Source: Alkalihalophilus pseudofirmus OF4 (GTDB lineage: Bacteria > Bacillota > Bacilli > Bacillales > Bacillaceae_D). Taken from it: a DNA stretch of 64,000 nucleotides. Position numbers and translations under genes: made by a program. Location: NCBI RefSeq assembly GCF_000005825.2, contig NC_013791.2, forward strand, positions 1,860,001-1,924,000, in the 5' to 3' direction. Of this stretch, positions 49,462 through 57,472 are shown piece by piece. Positions within the stretch are counted from its first letter, which is position 1; the number at the start of each line of letters is the position of its first letter. A model generated the notes under the pieces. The model was not told where the DNA came from. It did not search any database and saw only the letters and a program-made list of their open reading frames with translations.

Positions 49462-50841
49462 TTACTCTGTCTTTTCATTGACCAGCTCGTCAATTTTTTC
49501 TCTCATCTGCTCTCTATTTTCTTCATTTGCGTTATACAGTTCATCATACACTTCTTCGCCGATATCATACGCTGCTTGTTGTCTTTCGAGTAAAATATCC
49601 CATATTTCAATTGTATGAACTGGAGCGACTTTATCGATATCATTAAGATATTGAACTAGATCCACCATGTATAAACGTTCGTCCTGAGTTAAAAGGCGCC
49701 ATTTTACTCGTTCATCCATAATTTCAACAGCTTGTTCGGTACGAGTTGCCTCAATTTCAACTCTAGCATCCGTTTGAAACATCATCCATGCTTTAGCTAG
49801 TTCGGCACTTCGGTCGAGTTCGGCGCTTAACTGCGCTTGATCATTTACGGTAGCAAATGCACTTCCTGAAGCTTGTGCCATCTCTCTTAACTGCTGCTGC
49901 TCGTTTGCAGGGACATCAAACCCGATGATTGAAATAAGCGGTGTCACATCCAGTTCACTCAAATCTTTAACGGCTTGCACAGGATCACCACCGCATGTGT
50001 CCATTCCGTCACTCACCACGAGCACCATATTTGTCGCATCTTTTGAAGCATTTCGATAATCGTCACTTGTTACCTCGATTGCCTTTGCAAGAGGTGTCCA
50101 GCCATTAGCCATGACCCCATCGATCGCATCTTGGAAGCTGCTCTCATCATAAGGTTGAAGGTCATACACACGGTCAATGCCTTCGCATGATTTTTCCGGA
50201 CTTTCTCCTACGTGTCCATAGACTCGAAGCGCCACATTTGCTTGATCAGGCAGCTCCTCGACAAATCCTTGGATCGCTTCACGCGCCAGGGTCATCTTAT
50301 CTACCCCATCGACTTCATCTCTCATGCTGCCGCTTGCATCTAGTAAAATCTCGACATTCAATTCCTTTTCTTCTGGACCTAACTCTCCCTCTTCATTTGG
50401 GGCTAAGAAACTTAATTGCTCCCAGCGATTCGCTAATAAGCGAGGGTCGGGATACGCTGGTGACGTTAACGTTGACAAGTGAATGATGTATGTACGAATT
50501 TCTTCTGATGTGGCTTCTTCTCTGAGGATAGGGAGTTCTGCCAGTACGTCTTGGAATTCTTCAGACTCTGAAGGATCAACAAGGGCAAATTCACCCACAG
50601 GGTATGTGAGCACATCCTCCATAGACTCTGGCACATAAGGGGCTTCAGGTTGATTAAATGAAAAATCGTTTGTTTCTTGAATACTTTTCTCTGACGATCC
50701 TTCTTCTAATGATTCACTCTCCTCGTTTGCCACATTTTCTACAGCTATATCTTGCACTTCGTCCGTTTGTGTTTCAGATGATTCCGTTGAGCAGGCTGCT
50801 AACATGCAGGCAGCTACCGTGATCCATACTATTTTCTTCAT
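49462..50841 (-). CDS. VWA domain lipoprotein
   Basis: Surface lipoprotein of 459 residues with lipobox LAAC (Cys17) and an acidic linker to about residue 90. A von Willebrand factor A domain at about 160-360 has an intact MIDAS start D168-A-S170-G-S172 and the later SDGMDTCGGD. VWA domains bind metal and protein ligands. The helical C-terminal part (about 360-459) is Glu-rich. Role at the cell surface unknown; single gene. Confidence 0.86.
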   Translation of the reverse strand: MKKIVWITVAACMLAACSTESSETQTDEVQDIAVENVANEESESLEEGSSEKSIQETNDFSFNQPEAPYVPESMEDVLTYPVGEFALVDPSESEEFQDVLAELPILREEATSEEIRTYIIHLSTLTSPAYPDPRLLANRWEQLSFLAPNEEGELGPEEKELNVEILLDASGSMRDEVDGVDKMTLAREAIQGFVEELPDQANVALRVYGHVGESPEKSCEGIDRVYDLQPYDESSFQDAIDGVMANGWTPLAKAIEVTSDDYRNASKDATNMVLVVSDGMDTCGGDPVQAVKDLSELDVTPLISIIGFDVPANEQQQLREMAQASGSAFATVNDQAQLSAELDRSAELAKAWMMFQTDARVEIEATRTEQAVEIMDERVKWRLLTQDERLYMVDLVQYLNDIDKVAPVHTIEIWDILLERQQAAYDIGEEVYDELYNANEENREQMREKIDELVNEKTE

Positions 50842-51022
50842 TCTATATTGTCCCTCCTATATCCCCGCCAACAGGGAACTACATACTGATTAGCAGTCAC
50901 TTTCCACCGTAGATCATACCAAATCTTCATGCCAATCCGAATACATTCGACAAACTTCGATGAAAAGACGGGAGAATGCTCCTATCTATACAAAAAAATC
51001 CTAGATCAATAGTTTGAGGATG

Positions 51023-51214
51023 TTACATCGTTTTATTAAACCACCATGATACTAGAAAAAGACAGATCACTCCCCAACCAGTTACCGCGATTATCCATCT
51101 GACAACAGGTTCAGGATTCGAACTTTCTCTCTTATCTATTTTCTTTTTTATTAATATAAGAACCAGCCATCCGCCGAAAAAGAAAAGCAACATAAATGAT
51201 AGTAATGGATCCAT
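51023..51214 (-). CDS. Small two-helix membrane protein
   Basis: Protein of 63 residues with helices at about 4-22 and 40-60, a basic loop (KKKIDKRES) between them. AAGGAG lies 9 nt before the ATG. Unknown function; no neighbour close enough to suggest an operon. Confidence 0.62.
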   Translation of the reverse strand: MDPLLSFMLLFFFGGWLVLILIKKKIDKRESSNPEPVVRWIIAVTGWGVICLFLVSWWFNKTM

Positions 51215-51320
51215 TGGTTATCCGCTCCTTTGTGAGTTTAAATGAGTTAGTTTTATCTTAGCACTTTAACATTAAATACCATATTGTTTTTATTGAAATT
51301 GTATTTTTAACTATCATTAA

Positions 51321-51353
51321 AAACCTCTCAGATTAAAGGTTTCTAAGAGGTTT
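51321..51353 (-). terminator. Terminator overlapping the end of the serine hydrolase gene
   Basis: AAACCTCT / AGAGGTTT stem with a long loop; minus tail TTTTTAATG. The hairpin includes the stop-codon region at 51333. Confidence 0.65.
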
Positions 51354-52778
51354 CTTAATCGAATAGAAAATGTGTATAGATGAGTTTAGTAATAAAAAAA
51401 TAAAGAACATACTTATTAAAAAAGCGAGATCAGGAGCAAAAGCTTTAACCGTATGCCAGGGTACACCAACCAACTCGGTGAGCATAGGAAATAAAGCAAT
51501 AGCTATTAGTAATTGTAAAATACCTGCTATACGCCAGGTAAGGATGTTTTTTATTTCACCTTTTTTTAATTTTACCAAGCTATAGGTAAGCACGCATAAA
51601 AAGATAAGATTCAGAGCTGAGATAAGAACCGGAATGATTTGAAACGGAGGATTTACTGGCTCTGGTTGCTCTCCATTTAGAATACGAATAATTCCGTTCC
51701 TTAAATTAATCAAAGAAGCCTCCTCTAAAAAGTGATTCTTGTTTGTAAGGATGACTCCGCCCCATCCTGTATCAGGCAAGAAGAATAACTCTGAGCGTGA
51801 ATTCGGTGTGGAACCAGAATGCCAGATCATCTCTTCAGGCGTATCAGGATTCGATACTCTAATGCCTAACCCATAAAATCGTTCTTCCCCTGTCTGTACA
51901 TGTGGGTAATTGTATAATTCAATAAATTCTCCCCCTATAAGTTTGTGGTCAGTTTGCTGTAGAAAAGTTATATATTCAACCATATCGATGGTACTTGCGC
52001 TCATATAGCCGTATGGTGCCCCTCCGTGATCATACATGCGTTGACTTTTAACTGGTATGCCAAACCAAGATTGATAGCCTGATAAGTATCCATTTTTTGC
52101 AGCATTGTTGAAGTCAGCTGCGGCAGTATGCATTACTAGGGGCGCAAATACACTTTCAGCCATATACTCAGCAAAAGGTTGATTCGTCACTTCTTCAATA
52201 AGAGCTCCCAGAATGAGATAGTTGGCATTGCTATATTGATGTTTGTCTCCGGGAAGTGCAGTAAGTTGTACGTTGGCCAATCGTTTTACACGAGCTTTAA
52301 TTGGATTGACTGTCGTTTCTTCCTGATCAGATAATGCTAGCCCATCATAGGTACTAATTCCGCTTGTATGGGTTAATGCTTGCTTGATTGTGATTTGGCG
52401 GGCTGCTTGGTCGTCTTGCATGGTAAACCAAGGAAGATGGAGGGTAATAGGGTCATTCAGATCAATCTCCCCGTCATCCACTAATTTCATCACGGCTAAC
52501 CCCGTTAGTGATTTACTTATGGATCCTATGGTAAAAGGCGTCTCGGTAGTTACCTCTTCCTCTCTTTCCCCTGTTATTCCCCATGTTTTTGTATAGTAGA
52601 TTCCTTCTTCATTCGTTAGAGCTATTGAGGCTCCGGGGATTCGATGTTCTTCTATGAATGTTTGAAGATAATCATCTAACGCATCTAACTCCTGTTCAGC
52701 AAATGCCTGCCCATTAAAAAATGCTAATAAACAAATAGCGAAGAACAGTACCCACCATATTCTGAACCGTACGTTCAT
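51333..52778 (-). CDS. Beta-lactamase-fold serine hydrolase with C-terminal membrane helices
   Basis: Secreted/anchored protein of 481 residues. Signal peptide ends near AFA-EQE (about residue 28). Catalytic boxes S86-I-S-K89 and Y182-S-N184, and HSG in MIWHSGSTPNS as the third box. Residues about 380-475 hold three membrane helices. The same layout (beta-lactamase domain plus C-terminal helices) is seen in the protein at 26227. Substrate unknown. Confidence 0.86.
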   Translation of the reverse strand: MNVRFRIWWVLFFAICLLAFFNGQAFAEQELDALDDYLQTFIEEHRIPGASIALTNEEGIYYTKTWGITGEREEEVTTETPFTIGSISKSLTGLAVMKLVDDGEIDLNDPITLHLPWFTMQDDQAARQITIKQALTHTSGISTYDGLALSDQEETTVNPIKARVKRLANVQLTALPGDKHQYSNANYLILGALIEEVTNQPFAEYMAESVFAPLVMHTAAADFNNAAKNGYLSGYQSWFGIPVKSQRMYDHGGAPYGYMSASTIDMVEYITFLQQTDHKLIGGEFIELYNYPHVQTGEERFYGLGIRVSNPDTPEEMIWHSGSTPNSRSELFFLPDTGWGGVILTNKNHFLEEASLINLRNGIIRILNGEQPEPVNPPFQIIPVLISALNLIFLCVLTYSLVKLKKGEIKNILTWRIAGILQLLIAIALFPMLTELVGVPWHTVKAFAPDLAFLISMFFIFLLLNSSIHIFYSIKKPLRNL

Positions 52779-52987
52779 CCATTTTCCCCCTTATATTCTC
52801 ATCGTTATTTCATTAAACCATTTTATGTAAATTAGATCATCGTGCTGAGGTCGTTTCTCAGCTCCGTCTCTAGGAGGAGATTCTGAATATGAGGACCTTA
52901 TGAAGGGTCTTTTGCAGAGTTATTTTTAAAGAGTTTTTATCTACCAATTATAGGGAAGAATAAGTATGGATAACGGAGGTGTTCACA

Positions 52988-54229
52988 GTGTTTATCGCAT
53001 TAGTCTTTTTTTTATTTATGTCATTTTTCTTATCTGGCAGTGAAACGGCATTAACAGCAGTTAATAAAACAAGAGTCCAATCAAGAGCAGAAAATAATGA
53101 TATAAAAGCTCAAAAGCTTTTAGAGTTAATTTCTAAACCAGATCAATTTATCACAGGCATCCTAATAGGTAATAATATTTCAAACATTATGCTCCCTACT
53201 CTTGTTACCATTATTGCTATTGAGTATGGAATTAATATTGGTATAGCTACTGGAATCTTAACCGTCGTACTCATTATTTTTGCAGAAGTACTGCCAAAAT
53301 CGGTCGCTGCCACTTTTTCAACAAGAATTGCTTATCTCGTCGCTCCAGTCATTAGGGTATTAATAGTATTATTTAAACCACTCATTTATTTATTATCTAA
53401 ATTTACAAATATCGTCATTAACATTCTTTCAAAGGGAAACAATGAAGAAAACGGATTTTCTAAAGAAGAAATCAAAACCATGGTTGACATTGCCTTAACG
53501 GAAGGAACTTTTGTTAAAGAGGAATCACAACGAATTAAGGGAGCAATTGATTTTTATACAAAGGATGTTCGAGATGCACTTAAAACCCCTCGAACAGAAA
53601 TTGACGGACTTCCTTGCAATGTGACTTTCGAAGATGCGAGACAAATAGTCATGGAAAGTAATTATACCAGGTACCCAGTATATAAAGATAATATGGATAA
53701 TATTGTTGGGGTGTTTCATTCTAAGCTTTTGCTTAAGTGGTCATTAAATCCTTCAATGGAAATAAAAGATTTTATGGATAACTCCCCTCTTTTTGTTACA
53801 GAATTTATATCCATCGAGAGAGTGTTCAAAATGATGCTGAAAGAAAAAAAGCACTTAGCTATTGTAATTGATGAATACGGCGGTACGACTGGGATCATTA
53901 GTCATGAAGATATTATTGAAGCAATGATAGGACAAGACATTGAGGATGAGACAGATGATGCAGGAGAAGTGTTAATACAGGAATTAACCGACACCCATAT
54001 TACATGCAATGGTAAACTAACGATTCGTCGGTTTAATGAAATATTTAAAGCAAAAGTTCCAGAAGAATTTGATACAATCTCCGGATTTATTTACAAAGAA
54101 CTCGGTCATATTCCTAATGAAGGTGAAACCTTTGAGTTCCATCATCTACATTTTGAAGTTAGAGAAATGAACGACAATAAGATAGTCCAAGTAAGAGTAA
54201 CAAAAAAGCTTAAAACACAGCTTGAATAG
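52988..54229 (+). CDS. CNNM/CorC family membrane protein with CBS pair
   Basis: Protein of 413 residues. DUF21/CNNM membrane domain (about 1-180, SGSETALTAVNKTR at the first loop, FAEVLPKSVAATF), then two CBS motifs (about 195-315, including VTFEDARQIVMESNYTRYPVYK and DEYGGTTGIISHEDIIEAMIG). A C-terminal CorC-HlyC domain (about 330-413) follows. The family transports or regulates Mg2+/divalent cation flux. GTG at 52988 has CGGAGG 8 nt upstream; a GTG at 52979 overlaps that box. Confidence 0.92.
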   Translation: MFIALVFFLFMSFFLSGSETALTAVNKTRVQSRAENNDIKAQKLLELISKPDQFITGILIGNNISNIMLPTLVTIIAIEYGINIGIATGILTVVLIIFAEVLPKSVAATFSTRIAYLVAPVIRVLIVLFKPLIYLLSKFTNIVINILSKGNNEENGFSKEEIKTMVDIALTEGTFVKEESQRIKGAIDFYTKDVRDALKTPRTEIDGLPCNVTFEDARQIVMESNYTRYPVYKDNMDNIVGVFHSKLLLKWSLNPSMEIKDFMDNSPLFVTEFISIERVFKMMLKEKKHLAIVIDEYGGTTGIISHEDIIEAMIGQDIEDETDDAGEVLIQELTDTHITCNGKLTIRRFNEIFKAKVPEEFDTISGFIYKELGHIPNEGETFEFHHLHFEVREMNDNKIVQVRVTKKLKTQLE

Positions 54230-54250
54230 TTCAAACGAAAAAGGTGCTAT

Positions 54251-54284
54251 GGTGCTATCTAAAACAAATGATAGCACCTTTTTT
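54251..54284 (+). terminator. Terminator after cnnm-like gene
   Basis: GGTGCTATC / GATAGCACC stem, 10-nt loop, tail TTTTTT. The left arm's GGTGCTAT is duplicated in tandem just upstream (54243-54258), so two alternative hairpins can form. Confidence 0.87.
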
Positions 54285-54396
54285 CCAGAAAATTCATGAA
54301 AAACTGTTTAATAATTATAAGTTATATAGATAATCTCTCATCATTTTCACTGAAGTGAATCCAGTTTTATTTAAATTAGCTTGAATAATCATTCCC

Positions 54397-54948
54397 TTAA
54401 TCCTGATAGCAGCGTTCATATGTATTCTTCATTAATATACTTTTACATGCCCACCCATTTTCGTGATAAATCTCTTTTTCAATGTTTAACGTGATACTTC
54501 GGTCTGATCCTGGATAGTCAGGTTCATCATTTATAATAGAAAGAGTTTTTTCATCCTTCCATTGCATTGAAAAATCACTTTTCGCATCAGCATAATAAAC
54601 AATATTGGTCTTATTTTCTTCAAGATTAGTCTTTTCAACCCACACATTCACACCACCTACAGCCCCTCCATATGGTTCATAATATGCCTTTACACTGTAT
54701 TTTTCAGAGGGAGAAATGATCGGTCCAGGTCCTTTTTGAGTATATTCATCATTTATTCGATCAAATGAAAAAAAGTAAACCCTATGTATGTAGATAGAGA
54801 AAAGCAAGACCACTCCTGTTAACGTTGCTATAAATAATTTCTTCGGAAAAGCCTTACTTTTAACTCTAGAATAAATGAATTGTGCAGTGAAAAGTAAAAA
54901 TAAAGTAAACGTTGTTAGTAAAATGAAAATGGTGAATAAAATGAGCAT
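54397..54948 (-). CDS. Membrane protein, DUF5412-like
   Basis: Protein of 183 residues with two N-terminal membrane helices (about 3-27 and 37-58) and an external domain containing ISPSEKYSVKAYYEPYGGAVGG, reminiscent of DUF5412 proteins of Bacilli (SP-KY-v-aYy-GG pattern) from recall. Two cysteines lie in the C-terminal part (WACKS, YERCYQD), possibly a disulfide. Function unknown. Confidence 0.62.
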   Translation of the reverse strand: MLILFTIFILLTTFTLFLLFTAQFIYSRVKSKAFPKKLFIATLTGVVLLFSIYIHRVYFFSFDRINDEYTQKGPGPIISPSEKYSVKAYYEPYGGAVGGVNVWVEKTNLEENKTNIVYYADAKSDFSMQWKDEKTLSIINDEPDYPGSDRSITLNIEKEIYHENGWACKSILMKNTYERCYQD

Positions 54949-54978
54949 GCTTGCCTCCTAAAAATATTAACTGAAGAA

Positions 54979-55806
54979 TTAGTCTTTTTTGTGGATTCCA
55001 TGTAACCACTCTTCAATCATTGGCAGAACGAAGTCGCGCTTCTCTATATGGAGCAAATGACCTGCATTATTAATTGCAACATATGATTTGTTTGGAAACT
55101 TCTTAAAATAATCTAAGTGATCTTGACATCCACAAATATGGTCTTGCTTCCCGACAATGATTAATACTTTATGGTTTGCCCCTGCAACCTTTGCTAGAGG
55201 CATTTCGGAAAATAAATAATGATTCTCTTTCCACTCAGTATTTATGACGTCTTTATTTATAAGCATTCTTCCAGGTTGAATTTCGTCTATAAATCGTTGT
55301 GCGTTTACACTGTTTTGATACGTGACTAAGGAGTGATACGCATTTTTTACATCTGCATTCCATTGCTTAATAATAGGTTCGTCTGTACGATCTGAAACCA
55401 TTGTTTGCATTGGAAGATTTCTTTCTTTTAGGTGCAATACTGGCGCAAGGAGGCATAGACTTTTAACTTGATTTATTTTACGATCTAAAATTCCTTGTGC
55501 AATATATCCTCCAAAAGAGCAGCCAATCATCGAAAATTGTTGTTTATCCATCATCATATCAATAAATTCGAGTACATTTAGCAGCATTTCATCGGTTGTC
55601 TTTAGTTGATGAGAGGCGGTGCTTTCACCATGTCCTGGGAGATCTATATAAATTCGTTGAAAACCAGTACATCTCTTGAACAGTGGTTCTAACCATAGAT
55701 ACATAGAGCGATAGTCTGTACCTAAAGGATGGAGAATTAATATAGGAGTTCCTTCTCCTTCTATCTTATAGTGAATCGTACCCTTTGAAGCATGACAAAT
55801 ACCCAT
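54979..55806 (-). CDS. Alpha/beta hydrolase
   Basis: Hydrolase of 275 residues. Nucleophile S97 in GCSFGG, acid D223 in VGKQDHICG, and H251 in NNAGHLLHIEK form the expected triad. Oxyanion segment HPLGTDYRSM is at about 26. The cap region is about 120-200. No signal peptide. Ester, lactone or epoxide substrate cannot be told. Starts at ATG with AAGGAGA upstream; monocistronic. Confidence 0.88.
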   Translation of the reverse strand: MGICHASKGTIHYKIEGEGTPILILHPLGTDYRSMYLWLEPLFKRCTGFQRIYIDLPGHGESTASHQLKTTDEMLLNVLEFIDMMMDKQQFSMIGCSFGGYIAQGILDRKINQVKSLCLLAPVLHLKERNLPMQTMVSDRTDEPIIKQWNADVKNAYHSLVTYQNSVNAQRFIDEIQPGRMLINKDVINTEWKENHYLFSEMPLAKVAGANHKVLIIVGKQDHICGCQDHLDYFKKFPNKSYVAINNAGHLLHIEKRDFVLPMIEEWLHGIHKKD

Positions 55807-55928
55807 GAATTCATCTCCTTATTGCCTGCTCGATCGTAAATTCCACACTTCCTTAGTTAGCTATACCCCATATTATACATTTAGTGGTAATATAAAGGAA
55901 TGAATGTTCAGTCAAAAGGAGAATCGTA

Positions 55929-56330
55929 ATGAGTAATCGGATATATACAGCAACACAAATTTCAGCGGCTGGATTCTTCATTTTAATGCTCGTCAAAGAC
56001 TTTTTCCCTGCTGTTCCAGTTAGTATGACAGTGGCTGCCTTAGGCGTAGTTTTTTCTATTTTGCTTAGTGTGGTTTTCCGGCCAAAAGGTAAACCTGTCT
56101 TTCAGTCTGCTAAGCAGGAATTGATGTTTATTATCGTAACAAGCGCTGGTTTTTTCGGTTTGTTAGCTTTGCTGCCTGTTTTTGGCGGTACATCAGAAAG
56201 AGGAATCAGTGTCACAAGCCCAATCCTCTGGGGAGTCTTTCTGATTAGCCTATTTACTGCATATAATCGATATAAAAAAGAAAAACAACAGTCTACTTTC
56301 CCGAGAGGAGCTCATCAAAATGAGTCGTAA
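55929..56330 (+). CDS. Membrane protein, unknown
   Basis: Protein of 133 residues with about four hydrophobic segments and a hydrophilic tail. AAAAGGAG lies upstream of the ATG. Overlaps the following lipoprotein gene by 11 nt, so translation is coupled. No family recognised. Confidence 0.65.
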   Translation: MSNRIYTATQISAAGFFILMLVKDFFPAVPVSMTVAALGVVFSILLSVVFRPKGKPVFQSAKQELMFIIVTSAGFFGLLALLPVFGGTSERGISVTSPILWGVFLISLFTAYNRYKKEKQQSTFPRGAHQNES

Positions 56331-56952
56331 GAAGATCACTGCTCTATGTATAGCGGGCTTGCTAACACTTTTTTCTGCAGGATGCTCAACTGGAGTGTTT
56401 CAATCTAATAACAATCCGACAATCAAAGCAGCGCCAAATTCTGATTATGTAAAGGCGTTTGAAGCGATGCATCTAGGAATCTTATTTGATTTTGAACTTT
56501 ATGTTCCTGATGCTGATAAGAGATGGGTGAACCTTTGGGTGGAGAGATATCATATGGGTGAATTAGATCCTGAGCCGCTCACACACCTTTCATACGGCAG
56601 TCAACCTTCAGATAAATCAGAAGGTCCTTTAGGTTTTGGGTTAATCAATCCGAATACAGAAGATCCTCTTATCTTCCTTTACGCTCCGGGAGTCAGTATT
56701 ATCCCATCATCAATTGAAGAGAAACTTCAAGCTGAGGCTGGGGTGGCGAGTACATGGGATTATGCCATATCTGAAGATAAAGCGAAAAATGTAGAGCTAG
56801 GTGAAACCGTTCTTTTAGCTGCCTATAGACAGTCTTCTAATGGCTCGATCTCTGGCTTTAATTTTGAAAATGAGGAAGATCTAGAACAGATGGTAAAAAA
56901 ACATACGACGGTGTTGCTGCTGAAAATGAAGATTGAGGAAGATATAGAGTAA
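56320..56952 (+). CDS. Lipoprotein, paralogue of the broken gene at 41939
   Basis: Lipoprotein of 210 residues, signal peptide ending in SAGC (Cys22). The mature part contains FDFELYVPDADKRWVNLWVE and RYHMGELDPEPLTHLSYG, shared in pattern with the pseudogene (FDFTTGSEFNELDVWIEKYEFGKLVDEP). Function unknown. Coupled to the small membrane protein gene upstream. It shows what the intact form of the 41939 gene should look like. Confidence 0.75.
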   Translation: MSRKKITALCIAGLLTLFSAGCSTGVFQSNNNPTIKAAPNSDYVKAFEAMHLGILFDFELYVPDADKRWVNLWVERYHMGELDPEPLTHLSYGSQPSDKSEGPLGFGLINPNTEDPLIFLYAPGVSIIPSSIEEKLQAEAGVASTWDYAISEDKAKNVELGETVLLAAYRQSSNGSISGFNFENEEDLEQMVKKHTTVLLLKMKIEEDIE

Positions 56953-57028
56953 GCAGTACATTTACTTATGCATAATTCTTCCTCTTGTTGAAGACACTAC
57001 TCTCATATATGAGAAGGAGGTTTTCAAC

Positions 57029-57193
57029 ATGTCCACTGGTAAAAGCCATAATCATAAGCGAAAAGGTCATCCGGGTGCCTTTCCTGAAGGCAGCGAAAAC
57101 GTGCAGGCTAAAAATACGGATACTAAAACACCTGAAGAAGAAGGATACTTATCTACAAAAGAAGCATTTAAAAACCGTGTAACTGAGGAATAA
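57029..57193 (+). CDS. 54-residue hydrophilic protein
   Basis: Small gene with GAAGGAGG 7 nt before the ATG at 57029. Translation begins MSTGKSHNHKRKGHPGAFPE and ends FKNRVTEE. Very charged, no hydrophobic segment; basic/His-rich N-terminal half, acidic C-terminal half. Composition is compatible with spore-associated or DNA-binding small proteins of Bacilli, but I do not recognise a family. A longer frame on the same strand (56985-57182) is out of phase and lacks a ribosome binding site. Confidence 0.65.
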   Translation: MSTGKSHNHKRKGHPGAFPEGSENVQAKNTDTKTPEEEGYLSTKEAFKNRVTEE

Positions 57194-57212
57194 GATTGGA
57201 AGCTGCGGCCTG

Positions 57213-57295
57213 AGATTGTAGGATTTCAGGCTGTTTATGCGTTGGTTCGTTAGGTTATTGCGCGGGTCCCTCGCGTAATAGTGCCGTTTGCTGAA
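57213..57295 (+). repeat. Phased dispersed repeat, truncated copy E
   Basis: Units at 57213, 57235, 57255 and 57276 show the last three intervals (22-20-21) of the nine-unit pattern, with TTATGCGTTGG as the unit-7 equivalent. The first five units are missing or replaced by the end of the 54-residue gene. A possible remnant of unit 5 at 57193 is off by 1 nt. Confidence 0.7.
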
Positions 57296-57301
57296 CCAGT
57301 T

Positions 57302-57336
57302 AAAAAAGTGCTGCCCACAATGGACAGCACTTTAAT
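57302..57336. terminator. Bidirectional terminator
   Basis: AAAGTGCTGCCC / GGACAGCACTTT stem (9 bp perfect plus inner pairs), 5-nt loop, between the 54-residue gene and the convergent lnr-like operon. Confidence 0.83.
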
Positions 57337-57362
57337 TATATAAATAACTGACAAGTATATTT

Positions 57363-57446
57363 AAACGAACTTAGCATTTTATGAGCGAATTTGCTAATTT
57401 TTAAACGAAATAAGCATTTTTATAAACAAACGGAGCAAATTTTTGG
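57363..57446 (-). repeat. Second phased array: four AAACGAA...AGCATTTTT units
   Basis: Units begin at 57363, 57383, 57403 and 57424 (intervals 20, 20, 21) and read AAACGAACTTAGCATTTTAT, GAGCGAATTTGCTAATTTTT and so on. The motif differs from the TAATTGCG family, but the period is nearly the same. It lies between the terminator at 57302 and the lnrN-like stop codon. Confidence 0.7.
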
Positions 57447-57472
57447 AAAACACTTCTTCCTAATCATCGGTA

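Noticed and set aside
56985-57182. 65-codon frame on the plus strand
   Set aside because: Out of phase with the well-supported 54-codon gene at 57029 and lacking its own ribosome binding site.
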